Shown: positions 42,756-50,778, numbered from the stretch's first letter. The stretch: DNA of 64,000 nt from Thermobifida halotolerans (GCF_003574835.2 NZ_CP063196.1:868001-932000), one strand, 5' to 3'. Translations and numbers: made by a program. Notes: generated by a model from the letters alone, not told the origin.

Positions 42756-44928
42756 GCCCGCCTGGGGCCGCAACCGGGCGCGCGCCCCCTACGGCCTGGT
42801 GCGGCTGCCCGCCACCCCGATGCGGGCGCGGATGCTGCACGCCTCGGCCCTGGCGGAGGGGGTGGACACCGACACCCTGCTGCGCGGCCACGGCCGCGCG
42901 CTGCCGGGCACCCGCACCGGATGGATCGACGTGTCGATCCGCACCCTGAGCCCGCTGTTCGTCGGACAGGCCCCGGTGGACGGGGCGGTGAACAGGTCGC
43001 TGCGCGTCGACGGGCGCCCCGCCGTCCCCGGATCGACGCTGCGCGGCCTGCTGCGCCACACGCTGCGGATGCTCACCGGCGGGGAGACCGGCCCGGTCAA
43101 CACCCCCCGGTTGTTCTTCCGCGCGCCCGTCCGGCTGGACCCCGACAGTCGGCGCGGCGCGGTCCCGGTGCGCACCCGGGCCGTGGTCGGCGCCCAGCAC
43201 GAGCGGTACCGGCGACTGCGGGGCGGCCGGACCCGTCAGGGGTTCCTGCTGCACCGCGACGGCGAGTGGTTCGTCAAGGAGGTCCCCAGGGGCAGGAGGG
43301 TGCCCCGGAACTCCGGGACCGCGCTGCGGATCTCCTTCGGGGATCTGCGCGCCAGCCTGGAGCGGTGGCCGTTCGGCGCCGAGTTCCCGGACCCGCCCAC
43401 CGCCACCGCCTACGGCCCCCACACGTTCGAGCCCCACCGGCCCTGGCAGTACCGCGAGGTGTTCGCGGTGGTGCTGTCCGATCCGGACCGCAGGCGGTGG
43501 CGTCCTCCCGCCGCCGCGCGGATCGCGCCCACCCGCGAGGAGGCCCGGGAGTACCTGCGCGAGTGCGGCACGCCGGGCGAGGTGGTGCGCTGCGTGGTCG
43601 TGCTCACCGGGGTGGCCGGGGCGCGGCGCGCCAACGCCCACCTGTTCCCCGTTCCGGAGGAACTGGCCCGCGGCGCCGCGCGGGGACCGGGAGGGGACTT
43701 TCCCGTCCGGGACTGCCATCCGGTGCCGAGGGAGCTGGTGCGCCTGGTGGACTCGGCCGACCAGGTCACCCGCTACCAGGTGGAGAACTTCCCCGACGAG
43801 GTGAGCATGGTCGAGGGCGGGGCGGGACGCCCCGGGCCCGGCAGGCTGCCGCTGCACAGCCCCGAACCCGTGTGGTTCACCGTGGCCGCCGAGGCGGACG
43901 GCGACGGACGGAGGTGGGTGACGTCGTTCGGGCGCGCGGGCGGCTACCGGGTCGCCGTCGGCGGGGCCGACCCGGTCCGCCGTGCCGTGCCGGAGGAGCT
44001 GTGGAGTCCGCAGCACGGCGACGCCGACCGGGGGAGGCGCGGGAACCGGCCCGTGGACGTGCCGCGCGCCCTCTTCGGCGACCTCGACGTCCTGCGCGGC
44101 GAGGTGTCGGCCTCCCGGGGGCGCGTGCGGGTGGGCTACGCCCTGGGCGACGGCGCCGGAGCCGACCACCCGGGCGGCCCGCGTCGGGTGCGGCTGCTGT
44201 CGCCGCAGCGCGGCTGCTTCGCCAACTACCTGCTGCAACCCGATCCCGGACGGTACGGAGAGCGCCCCGACCTGGTGAGCTGGGCGCACGAGGGCGACGT
44301 GGGCCTGGGCGGCTACAAGGTCTTCCTGCACCGCTACCGCGACGGCGCGGGCGTGGAACTGGACGAGGCCGCCGGGGCGGCCGACGACACCTGCCGCGAC
44401 ATCGTGCCGCTGCGGGAGGGCCTGGTCCTCACCGGCCGCATCACCTTCACCAACCTCACCGACGGCGAGGTGGGGGCGCTGCTGCGCGCGCTGCTGCTGG
44501 GCAACCCGGCCGACGGCGGCGACGCCCGCGACCCCGAGCACGCGCACAAGATCGGCTTGGGAAAGAGTCTGGGCCTGGGCAGCGTGCACCTCACACCGCG
44601 GCTGTACCTGGTGGACCGGCGGGCCCGGGCGACCTCCCCGGACGTCGACGCCGGTGTGGTGCGCGCCGACGCGGAGCGGGTGGCGGCCTTCCTGGAGGCG
44701 TTCGACGCGGCGCTGGCCCGGGCACGGCTGGGCCGGGCCGATCCGGCCCGGTGGACCGAGGTGGAGCAGGCCCGCGACGTGCTGCTGGCGAGCCGGTGGC
44801 GCCGCCGCCTGCCCTGGGAGTGGACCCGGCCGATGACGCTGGAGGAGTTCGCCACCTACCCGGTGCTGCCCGGTCTGGTGGAGCGGTTCGAACGGTTCGA
44901 CGCCCGGGCCGCGGCGGCCGGTGGATGA
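42745..44928 (+). CDS. Large TIGR03986-type RAMP (Cas7 with insertion) of the type III-D complex
   Basis: 727 aa, GTG overlapping csx19 by 11 bases. The first RAMP part has WIDVSIRTLSPLFVGQ and AVPGSTLRGLLRHTLRML; the last part has HAHKIGLGKSLGLGSVHLTPRLY, the (K-G-GKPLGLGS) signature of TIGR03986 proteins. Between them lies a ~400-residue insertion. This equals the Cas7-insertion subunit of III-D2 complexes. Where Csm3 has its catalytic Asp, this protein appears to read VNRSL, so the site may be non-cleaving. It is the last cas gene; a stem-loop follows ~85 bases on. Confidence 0.85.
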   Translation: MEPEPAWGRNRARAPYGLVRLPATPMRARMLHASALAEGVDTDTLLRGHGRALPGTRTGWIDVSIRTLSPLFVGQAPVDGAVNRSLRVDGRPAVPGSTLRGLLRHTLRMLTGGETGPVNTPRLFFRAPVRLDPDSRRGAVPVRTRAVVGAQHERYRRLRGGRTRQGFLLHRDGEWFVKEVPRGRRVPRNSGTALRISFGDLRASLERWPFGAEFPDPPTATAYGPHTFEPHRPWQYREVFAVVLSDPDRRRWRPPAAARIAPTREEAREYLRECGTPGEVVRCVVVLTGVAGARRANAHLFPVPEELARGAARGPGGDFPVRDCHPVPRELVRLVDSADQVTRYQVENFPDEVSMVEGGAGRPGPGRLPLHSPEPVWFTVAAEADGDGRRWVTSFGRAGGYRVAVGGADPVRRAVPEELWSPQHGDADRGRRGNRPVDVPRALFGDLDVLRGEVSASRGRVRVGYALGDGAGADHPGGPRRVRLLSPQRGCFANYLLQPDPGRYGERPDLVSWAHEGDVGLGGYKVFLHRYRDGAGVELDEAAGAADDTCRDIVPLREGLVLTGRITFTNLTDGEVGALLRALLLGNPADGGDARDPEHAHKIGLGKSLGLGSVHLTPRLYLVDRRARATSPDVDAGVVRADAERVAAFLEAFDAALARARLGRADPARWTEVEQARDVLLASRWRRRLPWEWTRPMTLEEFATYPVLPGLVERFERFDARAAAAGG

Positions 44929-45011
44929 TCCGGCCGCCGCGGCCCGGGACCGCACTCGATGCCCTGTGCGGGCTCTGAGCTGAGGAGAGGACCGCATCAA
45001 CACGTCCGGTT

Positions 45012-45054
45012 GCTATGCCCTGCGGGCGGCGCGGTCTCCGCCCGCCAGGATAGC
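45012..45054. terminator. Hairpin after the type III-D operon
   Basis: GCTATgccCTGCGGGCGG and CCGCCCGCcAGGATAGC form an imperfect long stem between the last cas gene (+) and the aldo/keto reductase (-). Likely bidirectional terminator. It is not a CRISPR repeat: there is only one copy. Confidence 0.6.
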
Positions 45055-45083
45055 GGATGCGCTCCCGCGGCGGCGGGACGGGG

Positions 45084-45857
45084 TCATTCGCCCAGCGCGT
45101 CCAGTGCGGCCATGTCGTCGGGGGTGAGGGTGAAGTCGGTGACGGCGAGGTTGCTGCGGATGCGCTCGGGGGTGGCGGAGCGGGGGATGGCGCTGACACC
45201 GTGCTGCAGGTGCCAGCGCAGCACCACCTGGGCGGGGGTCCGGGAGTGGGCGTCGGCGACGGCGGTGACCGCGGGGTGGGTGAGCAGACCTCCTCTGGCG
45301 ATGGGCGCCCACGCCTGGGTGGCGATGCCGTGCCGGGCGTGGTGGGCGCGCTCCCGCAGGCGGGGCCGGGCGGGGTTGAGTTCGATCTGGTTGACGGCCG
45401 GGACGACGTCGCAGGCGTCGAGTAGGACGTCGATCTGGGCGGGGGAGAAGTTCGACACCCCGATGGCGCGCACGGCGCCTTCGGCGTACAGCGTCTCCAG
45501 GGCGCGCCAGGTCTCGATGTTGCCGGAGTCGGAGGGGCCGGGCCAGTGGATGAGGTACAGGTCGACGACGTCGAGGCCGAGCCTGCGGCGGCTGGCGTGG
45601 AACGCGTCGAGGGTCGCCCGGTAGCCGTGGTGGTCGTTCCAGACCTTGGTGGTGACGAACAGTTCGGCGCGGTCGATTCCGGAGGCGGCGACAGCCTCGG
45701 CGACGGCGCTCTCGTTACCGTACATCTCGGCGGTGTCCAGGCAGCGGTATCCGGCGGCCAGCGCGGTGGCGACGGCGTCGCGTCCCACCTGCCAGGTTCC
45801 GAAACCCAGCTGGGGCATGGCGACGCCGTTGTTGAGGGTGATCGTGGGCATGGTCAT
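45084..45857 (-). CDS. Aldo/keto reductase (AKR5-like, 2,5-diketo-D-gluconate reductase type)
   Basis: 257 aa from the ATG at 45857, GGGAGCAGCCC upstream. The N-terminus ITLNNGVAMPQLGFGTWQV is typical of AKR3/AKR5 proteins. The catalytic tetrad is visible: Asp and Tyr in CLDTAEMYGNE, Lys in VTTKVWN and His in LYLIHWPGP. NADPH-binding residues are in the IPRSATPERIRSN tail. It reduces small carbonyl compounds. A GATTG-N14-GGGTAC element lies ~40 bases upstream on the same strand, so it may be a stress gene. Confidence 0.93.
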   Translation of the reverse strand: MTMPTITLNNGVAMPQLGFGTWQVGRDAVATALAAGYRCLDTAEMYGNESAVAEAVAASGIDRAELFVTTKVWNDHHGYRATLDAFHASRRRLGLDVVDLYLIHWPGPSDSGNIETWRALETLYAEGAVRAIGVSNFSPAQIDVLLDACDVVPAVNQIELNPARPRLRERAHHARHGIATQAWAPIARGGLLTHPAVTAVADAHSRTPAQVVLRWHLQHGVSAIPRSATPERIRSNLAVTDFTLTPDDMAALDALGE

Positions 45858-45894
45858 GGGCTGCTCCCGCGGTGGTGGCTGCGACAGGGGTCGG

Positions 45895-45919
45895 GTACCC
45901 GTGGCGGTACGCGTCAATC
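45895..45919 (-). promoter_or_regulatory. SigB-like promoter of the aldo/keto reductase
   Basis: On the minus strand GATTG (45919-45915), 14 bases, GGGTAC (45900-45895), 37 bases before the start codon. It fits the GNNTN14-16GGGTAC consensus of Streptomyces SigB-family promoters and the four related elements found between 8.9 and 27.9 kb. Confidence 0.45.
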
Positions 45920-45939
45920 GGCGGACGGCACGACGGAGC

Positions 45940-45968
45940 GGGGCCGACACCCGCCGGGTGTCGGCCCC
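45940..45968 (-). terminator. Hairpin after the CorC/HlyC pair
   Basis: GGGGCCGACACCC and GGGTGTCGGCCCC form a 13-bp perfect stem with a 3-base loop, 19 bases past the stop of the second CBS-domain gene. Strong terminator. Confidence 0.8.
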
Positions 45969-45986
45969 GCCGGTGGTCGGGACGGG

Positions 45987-47006
45987 TCAGCGGGCCGCGG
46001 CCTCGGCGGTTCCGGACAGCAGCCGGTCGAGCATGTCCTGCATGGTGACCAGGCCGACCAGTTCCTCGTTCTCCTCCACCAGCGCCAGGTGGGTGCGGCT
46101 CTCCCGCATGATGCTCAGCGCCGCGTAGATGGGGGTGGTGGCGTCCAGGGTCAGTACCGGACGCATCAGGTCGGCGGCGGTGGTGTCCGGAGGGCTGGTG
46201 AAGGTGTCGCGGACGTGCAGGACCCCGAAGGGGTCGTCGTCGCCCACCACCAGGCGCAGGTGCCCGCTGTCCCGGGCGGCCCGACGGATGGCCGCCAGGT
46301 CGGCGTCCGCGGTGACCTGCGCGAACTCCTCCCTGGGAGTGACGATCTCGCGCAGCGGCCGGGAGTTGACCTCCAGGGCGGTGGCGAGCTGGGCGCGGCG
46401 CTCGGGGTCCAGCGCCCCGGCCCTGGCGGAGTGCTCGACGAGTTCCCACAGGTCCTCGGGGCCGTGGCCGGAGGCGACCTCGTCGACGGCCTCCACCCCC
46501 ACGCGGTGCAGGCACCAGTTGGCCAGGCCGTTGAGCGCGACCAGCGCGGGCCGGGTCAGCCACATGAACGCGCGCATCGGCAGGGCCAGCAGGGTCGCCG
46601 ACCGCTCGGGGTGGGAGATGGCCCAGGACTTGGGGGCCATCTCCCCGACGACCAGGTGCACGAAGGTGACGATCACCAGGGCCACCACGAAGGAGGCGGC
46701 GTAGGAGGCGGCGTCCGGCAGCCAGCCGTGGAACAGCGGTTCGACGAGGTGGTGCACGGCCGGTTCGGCGAGGGCGCCCAGGGCGAGAGTGCACAGGGTG
46801 ATGCCGAGCTGGGAACCGGCGAGCAGCAGCGACAGGTCACGCGCGCTCCTCAGCGCGGCCCGCGCCGAGACGCTGGTCTCCGCGGCCTCCTCCAGCCGGT
46901 AGCGGCGGGCGGAGACGAGCGCGAACTCGATGGCGACGAAGAACGCCGACAGGCCGACGACGAACACGGACAGGACCAGGGCGAGCCACGGGTTCAGGTC
47001 GCTCAC
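45987..47006 (-). CDS. CNNM/CorC-HlyC family membrane protein with CBS domains (second of pair)
   Basis: 339 aa, GTG in a GTGA overlap with the upstream paralogue. The N-terminal half is a DUF21 (CNNM) membrane domain with three or four spans (ALVLSVFVVGLSAFFVAIEFAL; LLLAGSQLGITLCTLALGALAEPAV; VVGEMAPKSWAIS). Two CBS repeats follow (EIVTPREEFAQV; DLMRPVLTLDA). It lacks the C-terminal CorC_HlyC domain that its partner has, so it is a shortened paralogue. The family is implicated in Mg2+/Co2+ or Na+ homeostasis. The gene pair is common in actinomycetes and may form a heterodimer. Confidence 0.92.
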   Translation of the reverse strand: MSDLNPWLALVLSVFVVGLSAFFVAIEFALVSARRYRLEEAAETSVSARAALRSARDLSLLLAGSQLGITLCTLALGALAEPAVHHLVEPLFHGWLPDAASYAASFVVALVIVTFVHLVVGEMAPKSWAISHPERSATLLALPMRAFMWLTRPALVALNGLANWCLHRVGVEAVDEVASGHGPEDLWELVEHSARAGALDPERRAQLATALEVNSRPLREIVTPREEFAQVTADADLAAIRRAARDSGHLRLVVGDDDPFGVLHVRDTFTSPPDTTAADLMRPVLTLDATTPIYAALSIMRESRTHLALVEENEELVGLVTMQDMLDRLLSGTAEAAAR

Positions 47007-48382
47007 GCGTTCACCTCCGTCCGGGCGGTGTGCGGCGTCTCGCGGAGTTCGAGCCGCACGGTCTCGGGAACGTGGCGGTCCACGTTCTCCACGGTGAGGA
47101 CCACCGTCCAGTCGGGGTCGGCCTCGTCGGCCCCGGGGTGGCGGGGCAGGGCGATGGTGACCCGGTCGGCGGGGTGGGGCAGGCGGCGCAGATGGGCGAT
47201 GACGAGGCCGCCGATGGTCTCGTAGTCGCCCTCGGGCAGGTCGTGCCCGAGGAGGCGTTCGACCTCGTCGACGTGGAGGGCGCCGGGCAGCAGCCAGTCG
47301 CCGTTGTCGCTGACGCGGGGGCGGGACTCGTCCTGCGGATCGTGCTCGTCGGCGATCTCGCCGACGAGCTCCTCGGCGATGTCCTCGGTGGTGACGACCC
47401 CGGCGAGGCCGCCGTACTCGTCGACGACGCAGGCGAACTGGTCGTCGGCCGCACGCAGTTGCGCCAGCAGCGCGGGCAGCGGCAGCGAGGTGGGGACCAG
47501 GACGGCGCGGCGGGCGACGTCGGCGACGCGGGTGGCCGTCAGGTCCCGGTCGCCCAGGGCGAGGATGTCGCGCAGGCAGACGACTCCGGAGACGGTCTCG
47601 ATGTCGGCGAGGACCGGGAACCGGGAGTGGCCGGTGGCGGTCATGAGTTCCACGACGTGGCTGACCGGGGCGCCGGCGTCGACGGAGGTCACCTGGGGGC
47701 GCGGGATCATCGCGTGCTCGGCGGTGCGCTCGTGGAAGTCCAGGGTGCGGTCCAGCAGGGTGGACAGCTCCGCGGGCAGGTCGCCGCTGTCGCGGGACTC
47801 CTCGACGATGCGTTCGAGGTCGCGCGGGGTCGCGGCGTGCTGGACGTCCTCGACCGGGGTGATGCGCACCGCCCTGAGCAGCAGGATGGAGGCCCGGTCG
47901 AACAGCCAGATGACCCAGCCGAAGACACGCAGGTAGACGCCGGTGGACAGGGCCAGCCAGCGGGACACGGGCTCGGGGCGGGCGATGGCGAGGTTCTTGG
48001 GGAACAGTTCACCGAAGACCATCTGGACGACGGTGGAGAACAGCAGGGCCGCGACGGTGCCGACGGCCACCCCGGTGCCCGTGGGCACGCCGACGCCGCC
48101 GAGGAGTTCGCCGATGCCCGAACCGATCAGGGGTTCGGCGATGTAGCCGACGAGCAGACCGGTGACGGTGATGCCGAGCTGGGCGCCCGACAGCATGAAG
48201 GAGGTGCGGGCGGTGATGTCGAGAACGCGTCGGGCGGTGGTGTCACCGGCCGCGGCGCGGGCCTTGAGACGGGACCGGTCGACGGCGACGAAGCCGAACT
48301 CCTGGGCGACGAAGTATCCGGTCACCGCGGTGATCAGGAAGACCACCAGGACTCCGAGGAGGATGCTGAGGATGACGCTCAT
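47003..48382 (-). CDS. CNNM/CorC-HlyC family membrane protein with CBS and CorC_HlyC domains (first of pair)
   Basis: 459 aa from the ATG at 48382; a GTG nine bases earlier is possible. DUF21 membrane domain at residues ~1-190 (GYFVAQEFGFVAVDRSRLKARAAAGD; MLSGAQLGITVTGLLVGYIAEPLIG; FGELFPKNLAIARPEPVSRWL), two CBS repeats (AMIPRPQVTSVDA; VADVARRAVLVPTSL, with FACVVDEYGGLAGVVTTEDIAEELVGEI), and a C-terminal CorC_HlyC domain after 350 (HVDEVERLLGHDLPEGDYETIGGLVI). It would act in divalent cation transport at the cytoplasmic membrane. A 40-codon frame with a good ribosome site overlaps its start. Confidence 0.92.
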   Translation of the reverse strand: MSVILSILLGVLVVFLITAVTGYFVAQEFGFVAVDRSRLKARAAAGDTTARRVLDITARTSFMLSGAQLGITVTGLLVGYIAEPLIGSGIGELLGGVGVPTGTGVAVGTVAALLFSTVVQMVFGELFPKNLAIARPEPVSRWLALSTGVYLRVFGWVIWLFDRASILLLRAVRITPVEDVQHAATPRDLERIVEESRDSGDLPAELSTLLDRTLDFHERTAEHAMIPRPQVTSVDAGAPVSHVVELMTATGHSRFPVLADIETVSGVVCLRDILALGDRDLTATRVADVARRAVLVPTSLPLPALLAQLRAADDQFACVVDEYGGLAGVVTTEDIAEELVGEIADEHDPQDESRPRVSDNGDWLLPGALHVDEVERLLGHDLPEGDYETIGGLVIAHLRRLPHPADRVTIALPRHPGADEADPDWTVVLTVENVDRHVPETVRLELRETPHTARTEVNA

Positions 48383-48501
48383 CGCGCACACACCGCCTCG
48401 GAGTCGCGGGGTCCGGTGGGCACGCGGCCGGGTGAGTGGGGGTCGTCGGTTTCGGAAGCGCAGCGTCCGGGGACGCTGCTGCTACTTCGGGACGGGTCCA
48501 T
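48379..48501 (-). CDS. Possible 40-aa leader ORF coupled to the CorC/HlyC gene
   Basis: ATG at 48501 with GAGAGAGG five bases upstream, a better ribosome site than that of the downstream gene. The 40-residue product (MDPSRSSSSVPG..., ending DSEAVCAR) is hydrophilic, with six prolines. Its TGA overlaps the transporter ATG in ATGA. The reading frame covers a 20-bp inverted repeat. Such leader ORFs can sense translation speed, as in the Mg2+-responsive proline-rich leader of mgtA, which would be fitting for a cation-related gene. It could also be chance. Confidence 0.35.
   Translation of the reverse strand: MDPSRSSSSVPGRCASETDDPHSPGRVPTGPRDSEAVCAR
48460..48479. promoter_or_regulatory. 20-bp inverted repeat in the leader of the CorC/HlyC pair
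   Basis: GCAGCGTCC gg GGACGCTGC, 9-bp perfect arms with a 2-base centre, about 80 bases upstream of the first CorC/HlyC start and inside the possible leader ORF. It suits a dimeric repressor site better than a hairpin because the loop is too tight. Confidence 0.4.
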
Positions 48502-48621
48502 TGCCTCTCTCTTCGATGGTGAACCAGTTATGGGTGAATACGCCGGTTAGGGCTGAGAAGTTCCCGTCTTCGGTGTGGTTGAACCCTGTCGACGGGGGGG
48601 AATGGTCCGCGGGCCGCCCGC

Positions 48622-49173
48622 TCAGTCGGCGGTGTTGTCGCCGGGCAGGTCCTGCCACTCGCGGCGCCGGGTCTCGGCGATGGCGACGGCGGTGGCGACG
48701 GCGACGTTGAGGGAGCCGACACGGCCGGTCTGGGGGATGTAGGCGGTGGCGTCGGCGGCGGCCAGCAGGGCGGGGGAGCAGCCGTGGTCCTCGGCGCCGA
48801 CGGCCAGGCAGACGTCGCCGGTGAGGGGGGCGCGGTGCAGGGGGAGGGCGTCGCGGGCCAGTTCGACGGCGACGACGCGGTAGCCGTCGGCGCGGGCGGC
48901 GGCGACGGCGTCGACCGTGGCGGCGACCTTCTCCCAGCGGACCTTGGTGTGGGTGCCCAGTGCGGTCTTGTTGACCTGGGGGTGGTCGGGGGTGACGGCG
49001 TTCCCGGTGAGCCAGACGGTGTCGACGCCGAAGGTCGCGGCGGTGCGCAGGATGGAGCCGAGGTTGAACGGCTGGGTGACCGATTCGACGATGAGGCTGA
49101 TGCGGTTGTGGGTGTGCCTGCGCCAGTGGCGGTTGAGTCGTTTGACGTCGGTGGGGCGCAGTTGCGTGCTCAC
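48622..49173 (-). CDS. SpoU/TrmH family RNA 2'-O-methyltransferase
   Basis: 183 aa from a GTG. The SPOUT knot motifs are present: motif 1 QPFNLGSILRTAATFGVDTVWL with the catalytic Asn/Arg, motif 2 VCLAVGAEDHGCSP, and motif 3 IPQTGRVGSLNVAVATAVAIAE. Without the N-terminal L30e-like domain it is of the small TrmH/TrmL kind, which methylates the 2'-OH of tRNA (position 18 or 34). Motif 1 matches TrmH (NxxAxxRtA) as NLGSILRTA. It is probably single. Confidence 0.92.
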   Translation of the reverse strand: MSTQLRPTDVKRLNRHWRRHTHNRISLIVESVTQPFNLGSILRTAATFGVDTVWLTGNAVTPDHPQVNKTALGTHTKVRWEKVAATVDAVAAARADGYRVVAVELARDALPLHRAPLTGDVCLAVGAEDHGCSPALLAAADATAYIPQTGRVGSLNVAVATAVAIAETRRREWQDLPGDNTAD

Positions 49174-49227
49174 CTGGGGTGTGTCCTCGCGTGGGTGTCG
49201 GGTCCGAAGACCGAGTCTAGCGGCAGG

Positions 49228-49842
49228 TCATGGGTGGCGCGTGGTGCGCAGGATTCTATAACCGGCGCGGGAGGCGACGCGTTCGGCGGGGTGGCCGACG
49301 GTGTCGAGCCAGCGCTGCAGGGAGTCGGCGCCCAGGTTCCTGTGGACGACGAGGTGGGCGTGGGCCCCCTCCTCCAGGCGGGCCAGCCAGGTGGTCAGCA
49401 GGGCGTGCAGGGCGTTCTTGCCGATGCGGATGGGCGGGTTGGACCACAGGGCGGCGAACGGCCCGGCCAGGGGCGCGCCGGGGTCGGGGACCTCGGGCGC
49501 GGGGTGGAAGTGGGCGTTGGGCACGTTGTTGGCCTCGGCGTTGCGGCGCGCGAGGTCGAGGGCGCGCCGGTTGGTGTCGACGCCGACGACGGTGGCGTGG
49601 GGGGCGCGTCGGGCCATGGTCAGCGCGATGGGGCCGTAGCCGCAGCCGAGGTCGAGGAGGGTGCCGTGGTCGGGGGGCGCGGGGACGGTCTCCAACAGGA
49701 TGCGGGTGCCCAGGTCGACACGGTCGGGGGAGAAGACGCCGCGGTCGGTGGTCAGGCGCAGGTGCAGGTCGGGCAGGAGCAGGGTGACGGTGGCGGTGCG
49801 GCTGGGCGTGTCGGGGTCGGGATTGAAGTAGTGCGAGGTCAC
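49228..49842 (-). CDS. RsmC-like class I methyltransferase (16S rRNA guanine-N2 type)
   Basis: 204 aa, GTG at 49842. SAM motif I LLDLGCGYGPIALTMA and the catalytic motif SNPPIRIGK (NPPF/I type of N2-guanine methyltransferases) define an MTS domain, preceded by TTDRGVFSPDRVDLGTRILLE. It lacks the inactive N-terminal half of E. coli RsmC, as is usual in Gram-positives. No ribosome site is seen. A TACCCT hexamer ends eight bases before the GTG, so a leaderless message is probable. Confidence 0.9.
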   Translation of the reverse strand: MTSHYFNPDPDTPSRTATVTLLLPDLHLRLTTDRGVFSPDRVDLGTRILLETVPAPPDHGTLLDLGCGYGPIALTMARRAPHATVVGVDTNRRALDLARRNAEANNVPNAHFHPAPEVPDPGAPLAGPFAALWSNPPIRIGKNALHALLTTWLARLEEGAHAHLVVHRNLGADSLQRWLDTVGHPAERVASRAGYRILRTTRHP

Positions 49843-49917
49843 GCTGGGGGAGGGTAGCAGCACGGCCCGGTGCGGCGGACCGGGCGGGCGCCGGGTGCCC
49901 CGACATCGCAACAGACC

Positions 49918-49929
49918 TACCGGTCGGTA
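49918..49929. promoter_or_regulatory. TetR-type operator-like palindrome before the SDR gene
   Basis: TACCGgtCGGTA inside a longer partly symmetrical context AACAgacc...ggtattGTT. It resembles the ACCG/CGGT operators common in actinobacterial TetR regulation of fatty-acid and ketone metabolism genes. It lies 50-60 bases upstream of the SDR start, where a promoter would be. Confidence 0.5.
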
Positions 49930-49978
49930 TTGTTGGTGTCGTCTTTCTGTCCCCCTCGCTGTGGCAAGGAGTTGTGTG

Positions 49979-50737
49979 GTGGATCGTTTCGCGGGCAAGG
50001 TCGCGGTGGTGACGGGCGCCAGCCGGGGCATCGGGTTCGCCGCGGCGCGCCGGATCGTCGACGAGGGCGGCCGGGTGGTGGTGACCGCGCGGGGAGCCGA
50101 GACCCTGGCCGAGGCGGTCGAACAGCTCGGCGGCCCCGACCGGGCGCTGGGGGTGGCGGGCCGCGCCCACGACCCCGAGCACCGGGCCGAGGTCGTCCGG
50201 CGGGCGCTGGAGACCTTCGGCAGCCTCGACGTCCTGGTCAACAACACCGGCATCAACCCGGTCTTCGACGCCGTCGTCAACGTCGACGAGGCCGCGATGG
50301 CCAAGATCTTCCAGGTCAACGTGATTGCCGCGGCGGCGTGGGTGCGCGAGGCCCACCACGCGTGGATGGCCGAGCACGGCGGCGCGGTGGTCAACGTGGC
50401 CTCCCTGGCCGGACAGCACCCCTCTCCGGGCATCGGCGTCTACGGGGCCAGCAAGGCGGCGCTGATCAACCTCACCGAGCAGTTGGCCTACGAGCTCGCG
50501 CCCCGCGGAATCCGGGTCAACGCGGTCGCGCCCGCGGTGGTCAAGACGCGCTTCGCCGAGGCGCTGTACGCCGAGGACGAGGAGAAGACCGCCGCCGGGT
50601 ACCCGCTGGGCCGCCTGGGCGAACCCGAGGACGTGGCCGCGGCGGTCGCCTACCTGGCCTCCTCGGACGCCTCCTGGGTGACCGGCCAGGTCATCACCCT
50701 GGACGGGGGCAAGACGCTGCGCGCCGGAGTGGAGTAG
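49979..50737 (+). CDS. Short-chain dehydrogenase/reductase (3-oxoacyl-ACP reductase-like)
   Basis: 252 aa. CAAGGAG lies nine bases before the chosen GTG at 49979; a GTG three bases earlier is equally in frame. Classical SDR features: cofactor motif VTGASRGIGFAAA, NNTGIN, catalytic Ser in VNVASLAGQ, YGASK at the active site and the C-terminal WVTGQVITLDGGKTL. An Arg after the first strands (VTARG) suggests NADPH. These enzymes reduce 3-keto groups. A TetR-like palindrome lies upstream and a perfect 40-nt palindrome downstream, so it is a one-gene unit. Confidence 0.93.
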   Translation: MDRFAGKVAVVTGASRGIGFAAARRIVDEGGRVVVTARGAETLAEAVEQLGGPDRALGVAGRAHDPEHRAEVVRRALETFGSLDVLVNNTGINPVFDAVVNVDEAAMAKIFQVNVIAAAAWVREAHHAWMAEHGGAVVNVASLAGQHPSPGIGVYGASKAALINLTEQLAYELAPRGIRVNAVAPAVVKTRFAEALYAEDEEKTAAGYPLGRLGEPEDVAAAVAYLASSDASWVTGQVITLDGGKTLRAGVE

Positions 50738-50738
50738 C

Positions 50739-50778
50739 CCTCCGCCCCGGGCGCCCGGCCGGGCGCCCGGGGCGGAGG
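50739..50778 (+). terminator. Perfect 40-nt palindrome after the SDR gene
   Basis: CCTCCGCCCCGGGCGCCCGG followed directly by its exact reverse complement. It begins two bases after the stop codon and is an exceptionally stable terminator. Confidence 0.85.

Noticed and set aside
44925-44978. 17-codon ORF overlapping the stop of the large RAMP gene in ATGA
   Set aside because: Too short, no ribosome site of its own and no conserved features; most likely chance, although it could be a remnant of a lost ninth gene.
45012-45054. Possible CRISPR repeat next to the last cas gene
   Set aside because: The palindromic sequence occurs once only, with no spacer-repeat pattern; its place between convergent genes fits a terminator.
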